A DNA stretch of 64,000 bases. Source: Bacilli bacterium (lineage in GTDB: Bacteria > Bacillota_I > Bacilli_A > RF39 > UBA660). The position numbers and the translations under genes are program-made. The DNA is taken from assembly GCA_900769695.1 (NCBI GenBank), contig CAAGHO010000055.1:1-64000 (forward strand). Reading direction: 5' to 3'. Under the pieces are notes generated by a model, which was not told the DNA's origin, searched no databases, and worked only from the letters and a program-made list of their open reading frames with translations. Shown in pieces: positions 8,851 to 16,010 of the stretch (the stretch's first letter is position 1; every line of letters starts with the position of its first letter).

Positions 8851-9732
8851 TTACTCACCTCCAAATACTTCATAGGAATCAGTTACAACAAAGAAAGCAT
8901 CTTTATCTATTTCATGAATTCCTTCTTTTAGACGAAAGTAATCTTTTGTAGGTAGAACACACATTAAGACATGTTGTCTTTCCTTTTTATAGCCACCTTT
9001 TGCTTGGAAAATAGTAACTCCATGATTTAAGTATTTTATAATATATTCTTTTACTTTTTCTTCTTCATCAGTTATTATATAAAAAGCTTTACTATCTGAT
9101 ACTCCTAGAATAACTCGATCAGACATATAACTTATTAAGTAAAGAATTACTATAGAATACATTAAATTATTAATACCAAAAACAACTCCTGATAATATAA
9201 CTATAGTTCCATCACAGATTAACATACTTTTTCCCATACTTATCTTAAAATACTTAGATATTATTTGATTTAAGATATCGGTACCACCTGTCGTAAAACC
9301 TGCTTTAAAGTTTATTCCTGCTCCAAAACCATAAACAACTCCAGCAAAAAGAGCTGAAAGTAAGACTTGTGAATTATCTATTTTTAAATATAAATTTATG
9401 TCTGATGTTAAACTAACTAATATTGGAAATAAAAAACTACCTAAAATTGAAGCTTTAGTCTTCTCTTTTCCGAGTAGGAAATAACTAAGGATTAATAAAA
9501 TAATATTTACAATTAATATGAACAAAGATTTATCTATTCCAAAAAGATGATTCAAAATAATAGCTGCTCCTGAAACACCACCTGGTACTAAATCATTTGG
9601 TGATAAAAAAAGGTTAAAGCAAATAGCTAGGATACTACATCCTACAAAGAATTCCAAATATCTTTTTAATTTTGACTTGCTTTTTATTCTTTTTTCAATA
9701 GAATCAAGCTTTTTATTTTGAAAAAATTTCAT
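8851..9732 (-). CDS. YitT family membrane protein (first copy)
   Basis: Same two-domain architecture as its neighbour: about six TM helices (CSILAICFNLFLSPNDLVPG, GGVSGAAIILNHLFG, GGTDILNQIIS) and a C-terminal DUF2179-type domain (DSKAFYIITDEEEKVKEYI). 293 aa. The ATG begins on the base next to the prfB stop and its GAGGTG ribosome site lies inside the end of prfB, so it is cotranscribed and probably coupled. The two copies share the GGxxGxxIILxxxFG and SDRVILGVSDSKAFYIITDEE-like landmarks and clearly arose by duplication; they may form a heteromer. Confidence 0.87.
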   Translation of the reverse strand: MKFFQNKKLDSIEKRIKSKSKLKRYLEFFVGCSILAICFNLFLSPNDLVPGGVSGAAIILNHLFGIDKSLFILIVNIILLILSYFLLGKEKTKASILGSFLFPILVSLTSDINLYLKIDNSQVLLSALFAGVVYGFGAGINFKAGFTTGGTDILNQIISKYFKISMGKSMLICDGTIVILSGVVFGINNLMYSIVILYLISYMSDRVILGVSDSKAFYIITDEEEKVKEYIIKYLNHGVTIFQAKGGYKKERQHVLMCVLPTKDYFRLKEGIHEIDKDAFFVVTDSYEVFGGE

Positions 9733-10831
9733 TTAAACACCTCTTTCTAAATTACTTTGTATAAATAGATCAATATCTCCATCTAATACCTTGGAAACAT
9801 TACTTGTTTCTACATTAGTTCTATGATCTTTTACCATTGAATAGGGATGCATAACATAACTTCTAATTTGAGAACCAAATTCAATATTTTGTTGTCCTCC
9901 TTTAATTGTAGCTAACTCTTGCTGTTGTTTTTCTTCTTCTAATAATAATAATTTTGTTTTTAGTACTTGTAGAGCATGCTCTTTATTTTGAATTTGACTT
10001 CTTTCATTTTGACAAGTAACTACTATTTTGGAAGGAAGATGGGTAATTCTTACTGCTGAATCTGTTGTATTTACTCCCTGTCCTCCTGCTCCTGTTGATC
10101 TATAAACATCTATCTTTAAATCTTTTTCATCTATAGTAACATCAATATCTTTCTTTATATCTGGTGTTACTTCGACTGAAGCGAAAGATGTATGTCTTCT
10201 ATTATTAGAATCAAATGGTGATAATCTGACTAAACGATGAACACCTTTTTCATTTTTTAAATATCCATAGGCATTTGTTCCCTTTATTAACATAGAAACA
10301 CTTTTAATACCTGCTTCTTCTCCATCTTGGTAATCAAGAACTTCTACTTTATAGTCTTTCCTTTCTGCATATCTTCTATACATACGATATAACATCATTG
10401 CCCAATCACAAGATTCTGTTCCTCCTGCTCCTGGATGAATCTCTAAAATGCAATTTTCTCCATCATACTTTCCACTTAGTAATAAATTTAAGCTAATTTC
10501 TGATATTTTTTTTTCAATTAGAGGAATTTCTTTTTCGATTGCTGATAAAACCTCATTGTCTTCTTCTATTTCTAATAACTCAAGTAGTTCTAAGTTTGAA
10601 TTTATTTTTGATTTTAATTCTTCTAGAGGTTCTACTATCTGTTTTAATTTATTAATTTCATCTATTATTTCAGAAGATGCATCTTTATTATTCCAAAAAC
10701 CATCTTCCATAGTTTTTTCTTCTAATTGTTTTATTTGTTTTATTTTTTTGCAGCAGTCAAAGTGACCTCCATAAATCATTTACTTTTTTTAAACTATTTG
10801 TTAGTATTTTTTCTATTTTCTCATTTGTCAT
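9733..10831 (-). CDS. prfB: Peptide chain release factor 2, made by +1 programmed frameshifting
   Basis: RF2 terminates translation at TGA and TAA. A 24-codon frame (ATG at 10831) ends with CTT TGA at 10762-10757; shifting +1 continues into the 348-codon main frame, giving 365 aa and a correct junction (WRSL-DCCKKIKQ, compare FRGSLDLEAK in Bacillus). The GGQ motif that enters the peptidyl-transferase centre is in RSTGAGGQGVNTTDSAVRI and the RF2-type anticodon-like tripeptide SPF is in RLSPFDSNNRRHTSFASV. First gene of a unit with two yitT genes. One base is skipped between 10757 and 10760, so a plain conceptual translation of the interval fails. Confidence 0.96.
10757..10770 (-). promoter_or_regulatory. 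prfB +1 recoding site
   Basis: On the minus strand GGAGG is followed by TCA, then CTT TGA C. This is the canonical RF2 autoregulatory site: an internal Shine-Dalgarno sequence three bases before the CTT slippery codon and an in-frame TGA with C following. Low RF2 slows termination and promotes the shift. Confidence 0.95.
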
Positions 10832-10906
10832 ATTATCCCGTCCTTTTAATTATTATAAGTATTATACCTAAAATATCTTAATCAATAAATAAAATAAATT
10901 ACTTTT

Positions 10907-10936
10907 TTGTATATTTGGCATTTTCTTACATATTAT
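10907..10936 (+). promoter_or_regulatory. Possible sigma-A promoter for the small RNA
   Basis: TTGTAT at 10907-10912 and TATTAT at 10931-10936 are separated by 18 bases. Transcription would begin near 10942, at the base of the first hairpin of the candidate RNA. Confidence 0.45.
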
Positions 10937-10941
10937 ATTAG

Positions 10942-11017
10942 TGGGGAGGGTTCACGAAGTTATGTGAAGATCCCCTGTATATAGATTGGTACTTAGAACT
11001 ATCTAGGTACCTTTTTT
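10942..11017 (+). ncRNA. Candidate small structured RNA with its own terminator
   Basis: A GC-rich island inside very AT-rich DNA. Hairpin 1: GGGGA (10943-10947) pairs with TCCCC (10971-10975) and TTCAC (10951-10955) with GTGAA (10964-10968), separated by a small purine internal loop. A short single-stranded linker follows, then a 10-bp hairpin GGTACTTAGA/TCTAGGTACC (10988-11011) and six T (11012-11017), a clean intrinsic terminator on the plus strand. No plus-strand gene lies upstream that this terminator could serve, as both neighbours are on the minus strand, and no convincing open frame lies inside. It does not match tmRNA, SRP RNA, 6S RNA or a riboswitch I know. The tail overlaps the last codon of the pentapeptide-repeat gene on the other strand. 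Confidence 0.55.
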
Positions 11018-11642
11018 AATTTTTAATTTTAACTCCAAACATTCCAACAATACTTGACGCTTGAAAAGTATTTATAATAATTCCATTTAAAGATTTAGAA
11101 TCAAACATAATTCCATTAACGTCACAATTAGAAAAATCTATACCTTTCAAATCTGTCATTATAAATTCAGCATTCATAAATTTTACTTTATCAAAATCTA
11201 TGTTTTTTAATTTTGATTCTGAAAATGATGATTCACTAAAATCACAATCTATTATTTTTAAATTTTCTATTTTACTAGCTGCCAAATTAATATATTTACA
11301 ACTACACTCACAAAACTCAATATTATTTAGACTACTGTCAATAAAACTTGTACCTAGTAGTTTACAATTATTAAAAGTAACTCTACTTATAAATTGCTTA
11401 TCAAAGTTTTGATTTGATAAATCACAATTTCTAAAAACAACATCAATTAAATCTACATTTTCTAGTTTTATATTACTAAAATCAATATTTTCAAATATAC
11501 AACTATCAAAGGTAGTGGAATTTACTATAATATTTTTATTTATATTATTAGCATAAATACCATCATTAAATTCATTTGTAGAAAAACTTTCTAAGATTTC
11601 TTTAGGAACGCATTTTTCTACTTTTGGAGAGCTAAATTTCAT
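11016..11642 (-). CDS. Pentapeptide-repeat protein, 208 aa
   Basis: Nearly the whole protein from about residue 30 consists of tandem five-residue units with Phe/Leu at the centre and small or Asn/Cys residues at the outer positions (FENIDFSNIKLENVDLIDVV, NCDLSNQNF and similar), which fold as a right-handed quadrilateral beta-helix. Cys is frequent. No signal peptide. Some pentapeptide proteins mimic DNA and protect gyrase, but most have no assigned role and I make no such claim. Start set at the ATG at 11642 because GGGTG lies about 9 bases before it whereas the upstream ATG has no ribosome site. Confidence 0.85.
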   Translation of the reverse strand: MKFSSPKVEKCVPKEILESFSTNEFNDGIYANNINKNIIVNSTTFDSCIFENIDFSNIKLENVDLIDVVFRNCDLSNQNFDKQFISRVTFNNCKLLGTSFIDSSLNNIEFCECSCKYINLAASKIENLKIIDCDFSESSFSESKLKNIDFDKVKFMNAEFIMTDLKGIDFSNCDVNGIMFDSKSLNGIIINTFQASSIVGMFGVKIKN

Positions 11643-11759
11643 AATATTATCACCCATAATTATTATATTTCTTTAATATTATAGCATATTAAGATAAAAT
11701 ATTTTTAGTTTATGTCATTAATCTTAATTTTGTATGATAAAATTAAAGAAGGTGATACT

Positions 11760-12458
11760 ATGTATTTTTTAATTGGAGTAATAATCTTTATTTTATTTAT
11801 AATATTTTGTTACTTATATATTAAATTCAAAATTAAAAATATTCTTGGAAAACATGGATTTAATGGAATGAGTCTAAAAGATATAATTGAGGAAGCTAGA
11901 ATTGAAGATCAAGAAGTCCCTAAATCACTTTCTAGTATGGATAGTATTTATTTAGAACAAATAAAGAAAGATTTTATTGATATAAATATAAATGAACTAA
12001 AAAGAGAAGCTGAAAAAGTAATACTTGATAGTTATAAAGCAATTGAGACAAAGGATTCTAGCAAGTTTAGTGGAAAAATAAAAAGTTTTATAGATAAAAT
12101 GATTAGTGATTATAAAGATGAAGAAGTTAGATTCAAAAACTTTAAAATTCACAATACTGTTGTAGCTAGATACAAAAAAGAAGGTGGTGTTGCGACTATA
12201 TACTTTTCTTCTAGTTATGAATATTTTCTTGAAAGAAATGGTAAAAGTATCAAAACTCAAGATCGTGCACGAACTGAATTTATCTATATTTATGATGAGA
12301 AAAAGCTTAGTAAAGATATTAAGGCTATTGGTTTACATTGTCCAAATTGCGGAAGTCCTATAACTAGCTTAGGTGAAAAAAGTTGTTCATACTGTGGTAC
12401 TGCAGTAAAAGAACTTATTAAAAAAATATTTGTTTGCAATGACATTGTTAGATATTAA
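11760..12458 (+). CDS. Membrane-anchored Tim44-like protein with C-terminal zinc ribbon
   Basis: The 232-aa protein begins with one transmembrane helix (YFLIGVIIFILFIIFCYLYI, residues 2-21), then a segment with the pattern PKSLSSMDSIYLEQIKKDF seen in proteins of the Tim44-like/zinc-ribbon type, an alpha/beta domain (about 70-190) resembling the Tim44 C-terminal fold, and a four-Cys zinc ribbon (CPNCGSP ... CSYCGT) near 198-220. AAGGTGATACT before the ATG at 11760 selects this start over an earlier in-frame ATG at 11712. Terminator follows at 12516. The biological role of such proteins is unknown; membrane-proximal ligand binding is a guess. Confidence 0.75.
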   Translation: MYFLIGVIIFILFIIFCYLYIKFKIKNILGKHGFNGMSLKDIIEEARIEDQEVPKSLSSMDSIYLEQIKKDFIDININELKREAEKVILDSYKAIETKDSSKFSGKIKSFIDKMISDYKDEEVRFKNFKIHNTVVARYKKEGGVATIYFSSSYEYFLERNGKSIKTQDRARTEFIYIYDEKKLSKDIKAIGLHCPNCGSPITSLGEKSCSYCGTAVKELIKKIFVCNDIVRY

Positions 12459-12515
12459 AAATATAAAATAATAGCATAAATATTGTTTGTTTTGAAAGAT
12501 TATTAATAAAGCATT

Positions 12516-12540
12516 CGAACCATTTTGGTTTGTTTTTTTT
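12516..12540 (+). terminator. Intrinsic terminator
   Basis: CGAACCA pairs with TGGTTTG (one G-U pair) around TTT, followed by eight T. It ends the Tim44-like gene about 60 bases after its stop. Confidence 0.8.
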
Positions 12541-12594
12541 ATTTAAAAGATGACTAAAAATTAGTATTTTTATCAAATAGTATTAATTTAATAA

Positions 12595-12623
12595 TTTACA
12601 TAATATTCAATGTATGCTATAAT
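12595..12623 (+). promoter_or_regulatory. Sigma-A promoter
   Basis: TTTACA (12595-12600), 17-base spacer, TATAAT (12618-12623). It lies 24 bases before the ATG of the 110-aa gene. Confidence 0.8.
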
Positions 12624-12647
12624 TTAAAACTTGAAAGGAATGGTTTT

Positions 12648-12980
12648 ATGACACATGAATTACCAGAATATAGCAATAACAAAAAAAACATAGAATGTAC
12701 CTTTGATAAAAACCTTATAATAAAATTAGTATCAATGATATTGACTAATACTCCTGAGTATATAACTAACAAGTTTTCTAATAAAAAACAATCACAAAAA
12801 ATATTGTGTATAACTGAAGAAATTATTCAGATACAAAGCAATAATCCTATAATGATTTCAAGAAATAAACAAACAAAAAGAATTGAACAAGCAAAAGCTT
12901 TTGCTTCATATTACGAACAAGCAAAAATTAATATTAATAAAAAAGCAAAAAAAAGTCCAGTTCAAAGGGTAAAAAAGTAA
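12648..12980 (+). CDS. Hypothetical basic protein, 110 aa
   Basis: Not recognised. It has its own near-consensus promoter and an AAAGGA ribosome site, so it is likely real. The protein is Lys/Asn/Ile-rich, ends in a strongly basic tail (NINKKAKKSPVQRVKK) and lacks membrane segments. The central part (KQSQKILCITEEIIQIQSNN) and the EQAKAFASYYEQAK segment look helical. The basic tail suggests nucleic-acid contact, which is only inference. It is monocistronic, transcribed towards the surface-protein cluster on the other strand. Confidence 0.65.
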   Translation: MTHELPEYSNNKKNIECTFDKNLIIKLVSMILTNTPEYITNKFSNKKQSQKILCITEEIIQIQSNNPIMISRNKQTKRIEQAKAFASYYEQAKININKKAKKSPVQRVKK

Positions 12981-13105
12981 TATCATGTTACTTATGTAAT
13001 TGTTATCATTCTTAAATGAATTCAATAAATAGAATTCAAACTATATATAAAAGAATAGATAATTCGTTTACTTTATTCAGCAAGTTTTATTTATAATTAT
13101 TATAA

Positions 13106-13135
13106 AAAGAAGCAGTTTTTTAAATCTGCTTCTTT
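13106..13135 (-). terminator. Terminator of the surface-protein cluster
   Basis: AAAGAAGCAG pairs perfectly with CTGCTTCTTT; the minus-strand RNA continues into a U-run. It overlaps the stop codon of the CnaB-like gene, the last gene of the cluster. Confidence 0.85.
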
Positions 13136-13682
13136 ATTGATTTTCTTCAAGTATTATTTGACCATCTATAATAGGTATATTAGGGAAACTTGCATCCATT
13201 AACGTGAAGTTTCTAACTGGTGCTGGTGGATTTGTTATTTGAACTGTTTCAGATGATTGAGTCATAACAATTGATTTAACAGTATCATCAAACGTATGAC
13301 CTCCATCACCTGATATTTGTTTATAATATATTGCTGTACTATTAGATTCTGCAAATGGGACATTATTAAATACGGCATTTCCATCATCATTTGTTGTTAT
13401 TTCATTTCCAACGATTGTTCCTGTACTATCTGTTCTTATAAACTTAGCACCAATAATTTGTACCCCAGTATCAGGATTTCCCGTATCTGTAACATGAAGT
13501 GTTAAAGTCCCTGTTGCACTTATTGTAAATGCATATGTAGTTGTTCCATCAATAATATTTACACTTTTAGGATCAAGAGTTGATGCATCATATCCACCGG
13601 CTACAGCTTGAGCTTTATATGTTCCTGTAACAAGTTCAATACTTCCTTTACCATTTGTTATTGGGATTGTATGTCTTGCCAT
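13134..13682 (-). CDS. CnaB/SpaA-like beta-sandwich surface protein
   Basis: The 182-aa protein contains two beta-sandwich repeats. Residues 1-50 form a partial one (GSIELVTGTYKAQAVAGGYD), and residues 55-150 have the CnaB/prealbumin-like pattern GTLTLHVTDTGNPDTGVQIIGAKFIRTDSTG followed by NDDGNAVFNNVPFAE. The C-terminus is FPNIPIIDGQIILEENQ. There is no signal peptide, LPxTG or membrane anchor, so it is either a cytoplasmically made spore-surface protein or exported by a non-Sec route. Its start overlaps the upstream 116-aa gene by 25 bases; AAGGAGG lies about 12 bases upstream of the ATG. Base composition is less AT-rich in places than its neighbours. Confidence 0.7.
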   Translation of the reverse strand: MARHTIPITNGKGSIELVTGTYKAQAVAGGYDASTLDPKSVNIIDGTTTYAFTISATGTLTLHVTDTGNPDTGVQIIGAKFIRTDSTGTIVGNEITTNDDGNAVFNNVPFAESNSTAIYYKQISGDGGHTFDDTVKSIVMTQSSETVQITNPPAPVRNFTLMDASFPNIPIIDGQIILEENQ

Positions 13683-14008
13683 AATATCATCTTTCCTCCT
13701 TCTATTTTTATATTTGGATAATATTTATCCGTCAATAAAACTGTAACAAGATGGTCCTTTCTTTTATAATTTCCAACGTTTATAAAATAAAACTTATTCT
13801 TTCTTGCAATTAAAGGTATTTTCATAATTGATAAACTGGAATATACAATTAATTTATATACTTCATTATTACATATTGGTATCTTAACTCTTCCAAAATT
13901 ATCCGTAACACCTTCAAAAACGTTCTTATTACATTTATCTTTTAGCTTTACTCTTAAATTACTGTTTTCATTACTACAAATTTTAATATAAATATAATCA
14001 CTTGTCAT
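13658..14008 (-). CDS. Small beta-sandwich protein of the surface cluster, 116 aa
   Basis: Strong GAGGTG ribosome site before the ATG. The sequence alternates strands and turns in a way like carboxypeptidase-regulatory or CnaB folds: LRVKLKDKCNKNVFEGVTDNFGRVKIPI then EVYKLIVYSS. It ends YPNIKIEGGKMILWQDIQSQ, matching in pattern the end of the following protein (FPNIPIIDGQIIL). No signal peptide. It is translationally coupled to the gene downstream. Role unknown; an accessory or adapter subunit of the same surface structure is plausible. Confidence 0.65.
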   Translation of the reverse strand: MTSDYIYIKICSNENSNLRVKLKDKCNKNVFEGVTDNFGRVKIPICNNEVYKLIVYSSLSIMKIPLIARKNKFYFINVGNYKRKDHLVTVLLTDKYYPNIKIEGGKMILWQDIQSQ

Positions 14009-14062
14009 AATTCACCTCATTACAATATATTGTATGAATCAAATTTCTTTTTTGTAAAGGCA

Positions 14063-15919
14063 TTATGCCTCAATACTCCAAACTATTAATGTGGAATAAT
14101 CTTCATCTTCCAATAAATTCTTACTAGGTTTTAAAAACAATCCTTTATCAGTAGAAAATGTAATATTACTAATATTTACACTTCCACCATTATCATTTGA
14201 TTCATATATTAACTTTTTTTGTGTCTTCAAAATAATTTTCTCATTATCAAATTTCTTAAAAAATAGTGAGTCTATTAAAACTTTACCAGTTGCTTCTATC
14301 ATTGGATTTATAAAATTTATATACAATCTCCAATTAGTACTATTTACTCTACTATCAACAACAGTTACCACTGTTTCATTTTTTTTAGATAAAATAGTTG
14401 GATTAGTAGAAGATGGAATCATACTAAACGGAATATTTTCTGTTACTTTTAAAAGAGTTAACTCTCCCATAAATGGAGTAGTTACTTTTCTTTCACTAAA
14501 ACAGCAGTTTAAACAAGAAATAATTTTAATTCTTGTATCATCTGTAATAATAGAGTCAATATTTACTTCGAAAAGACCATTTTCATCTGCTGTTGCTGTT
14601 AAACTTTTATTATTGTATTCTATTTTGACATTTGCGTAAGGTATAGTATGTCCTGAAATTGCATTTATAGAATCTATAATTGGATGAACGTTTATCTTAA
14701 GCATTCCAATAGTTAATATTTTTATATTTTGTAGTGTAAAATTATTTATATCAGGCAGTGAAGCTAATTCGGTATCTGTAAAATTATGTGATGTAACTGT
14801 AGTACTATCTTTATTTAAGATACCTGTTATTTTAACTGGTGTATCTTCTTTATACCAGCAAAATGCTGGCGTATCATCAATATTACAAGCTGAGGTATAA
14901 TCAAGGGCATATAACCACAAATTAATTCTACTAAAATTAAACATAAAATCAACTGGATTATTAGTATAGACTACATTAGCATTTTTAGTGTAAATATTCA
15001 TATATTTTGGATTATCCAGTATAAACTTTTGATTTGTACCCTTAAAATAAATATTATAATTATCAGTAGGTGTTTTCATATACGTATTTATTACTGATAT
15101 ACTTGCTCCTTCTTTAACCGTAAAATCTCCAAATACATTCCACATAGGAACTCTTTGGTGACTTTTTTCTATAAATGTAAATTTAGCCATTTCTTCTATT
15201 AAAACATTTCTAGCACCATGTGTTGTTGTTATTGCAAAACCATTTCCTGTCGTTAAAAGAAATTCTGATCCATGCCCTACTATTAAGTCTAACCTATTAG
15301 TTCCATTCATAAGTTCTTTATTAGTTGTAATACTTACATTACTATTAGGAACTATTTTAATATAAGATGGTATAACATCATTAAAAAAGAAAACTGTGTT
15401 TGTATTGGAACTGCTTGTGATTGTTGTATTTCCTCCAATTATAATCCTATTAGAGTCACAAACTCTTTGAGTAGAAACATTATTTGTGTCTTTTGCCTCT
15501 ATAAGAGAATCAACGATTTTAGTTGTTCCATAATAATTACATGATAGTTCTACTCCACTAAAATTTATATTATTATATTCTACTACCACATTAGAATAAT
15601 TGGGATGAGAAGGAACATAAATAACTCCATGACCATGTGAAGATATTATATTCATATTTTTTAATATAATTTTTTTATTAGTTGTACTTACCTTTATAAC
15701 ATTTGCTTCTGAACTCAAGTTATTTGTATAAGTATGTTTAGTATTGTTGTAAGTTCCATCAATAATAACTTTACTTTTATTACTATTTATAACAAAACCA
15801 CTTGTCATTGTAATGTCATTTCCTAAATAAATATAACTATAATTATTTTCTTCGCTCAATATTTGTTCTAATTCCTCACTATTATTTATTACAATAGTAT
15901 TATCATTTATTATTTGCAT
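14063..15919 (-). CDS. Beta-helix adhesin-like protein, 618 aa
   Basis: Residues 1-330 have the irregular short strand-turn pattern of a pectate-lyase-like adhesive beta-helix (LEQILSEENNYSYIYLGNDI, SKVIIDGTYNNTKHTY, VLIEEMAKFTFIE, FGDFTVKEGASISV). Residues 415-480 form a CnaB-like carboxypeptidase-regulatory domain (GHTIPYANVKIEYNNKSLTATADENGLFEV). The last 120 residues (LYINFINPM ... LIYESNDNGGSVNIS ... LLEDEDYSTLIVWSIEA) resemble the C-terminal WxL-type strand pattern that ends in xxLxWxLxxA. No signal peptide is present at the N-terminus (MQIINDNTIVINNSEELEQI), unlike true WxL or LPxTG proteins. AAGGAAAG lies before the ATG. Third gene of the cluster in transcription order is downstream; the collagen-like gene lies upstream after a terminator. 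Confidence 0.68.
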   Translation of the reverse strand: MQIINDNTIVINNSEELEQILSEENNYSYIYLGNDITMTSGFVINSNKSKVIIDGTYNNTKHTYTNNLSSEANVIKVSTTNKKIILKNMNIISSHGHGVIYVPSHPNYSNVVVEYNNINFSGVELSCNYYGTTKIVDSLIEAKDTNNVSTQRVCDSNRIIIGGNTTITSSSNTNTVFFFNDVIPSYIKIVPNSNVSITTNKELMNGTNRLDLIVGHGSEFLLTTGNGFAITTTHGARNVLIEEMAKFTFIEKSHQRVPMWNVFGDFTVKEGASISVINTYMKTPTDNYNIYFKGTNQKFILDNPKYMNIYTKNANVVYTNNPVDFMFNFSRINLWLYALDYTSACNIDDTPAFCWYKEDTPVKITGILNKDSTTVTSHNFTDTELASLPDINNFTLQNIKILTIGMLKINVHPIIDSINAISGHTIPYANVKIEYNNKSLTATADENGLFEVNIDSIITDDTRIKIISCLNCCFSERKVTTPFMGELTLLKVTENIPFSMIPSSTNPTILSKKNETVVTVVDSRVNSTNWRLYINFINPMIEATGKVLIDSLFFKKFDNEKIILKTQKKLIYESNDNGGSVNISNITFSTDKGLFLKPSKNLLEDEDYSTLIVWSIEA

Positions 15920-15983
15920 ATTATCACTTTCCTTTGTTATATCTTATGGCTTCAATCAATTTTGAAATAATTAATTCATAACA

Positions 15984-16010
15984 AAAAAAGAGTGAGATTT
16001 CCACTCCTTT
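15984..16010 (-). terminator. Terminator of the collagen-like gene
   Basis: GAGTG pairs with CACTC, extended by A-U pairs, and the minus-strand RNA runs into seven U. It overlaps the last codons of the collagen-like gene and separates it from the beta-helix gene. Confidence 0.8.
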
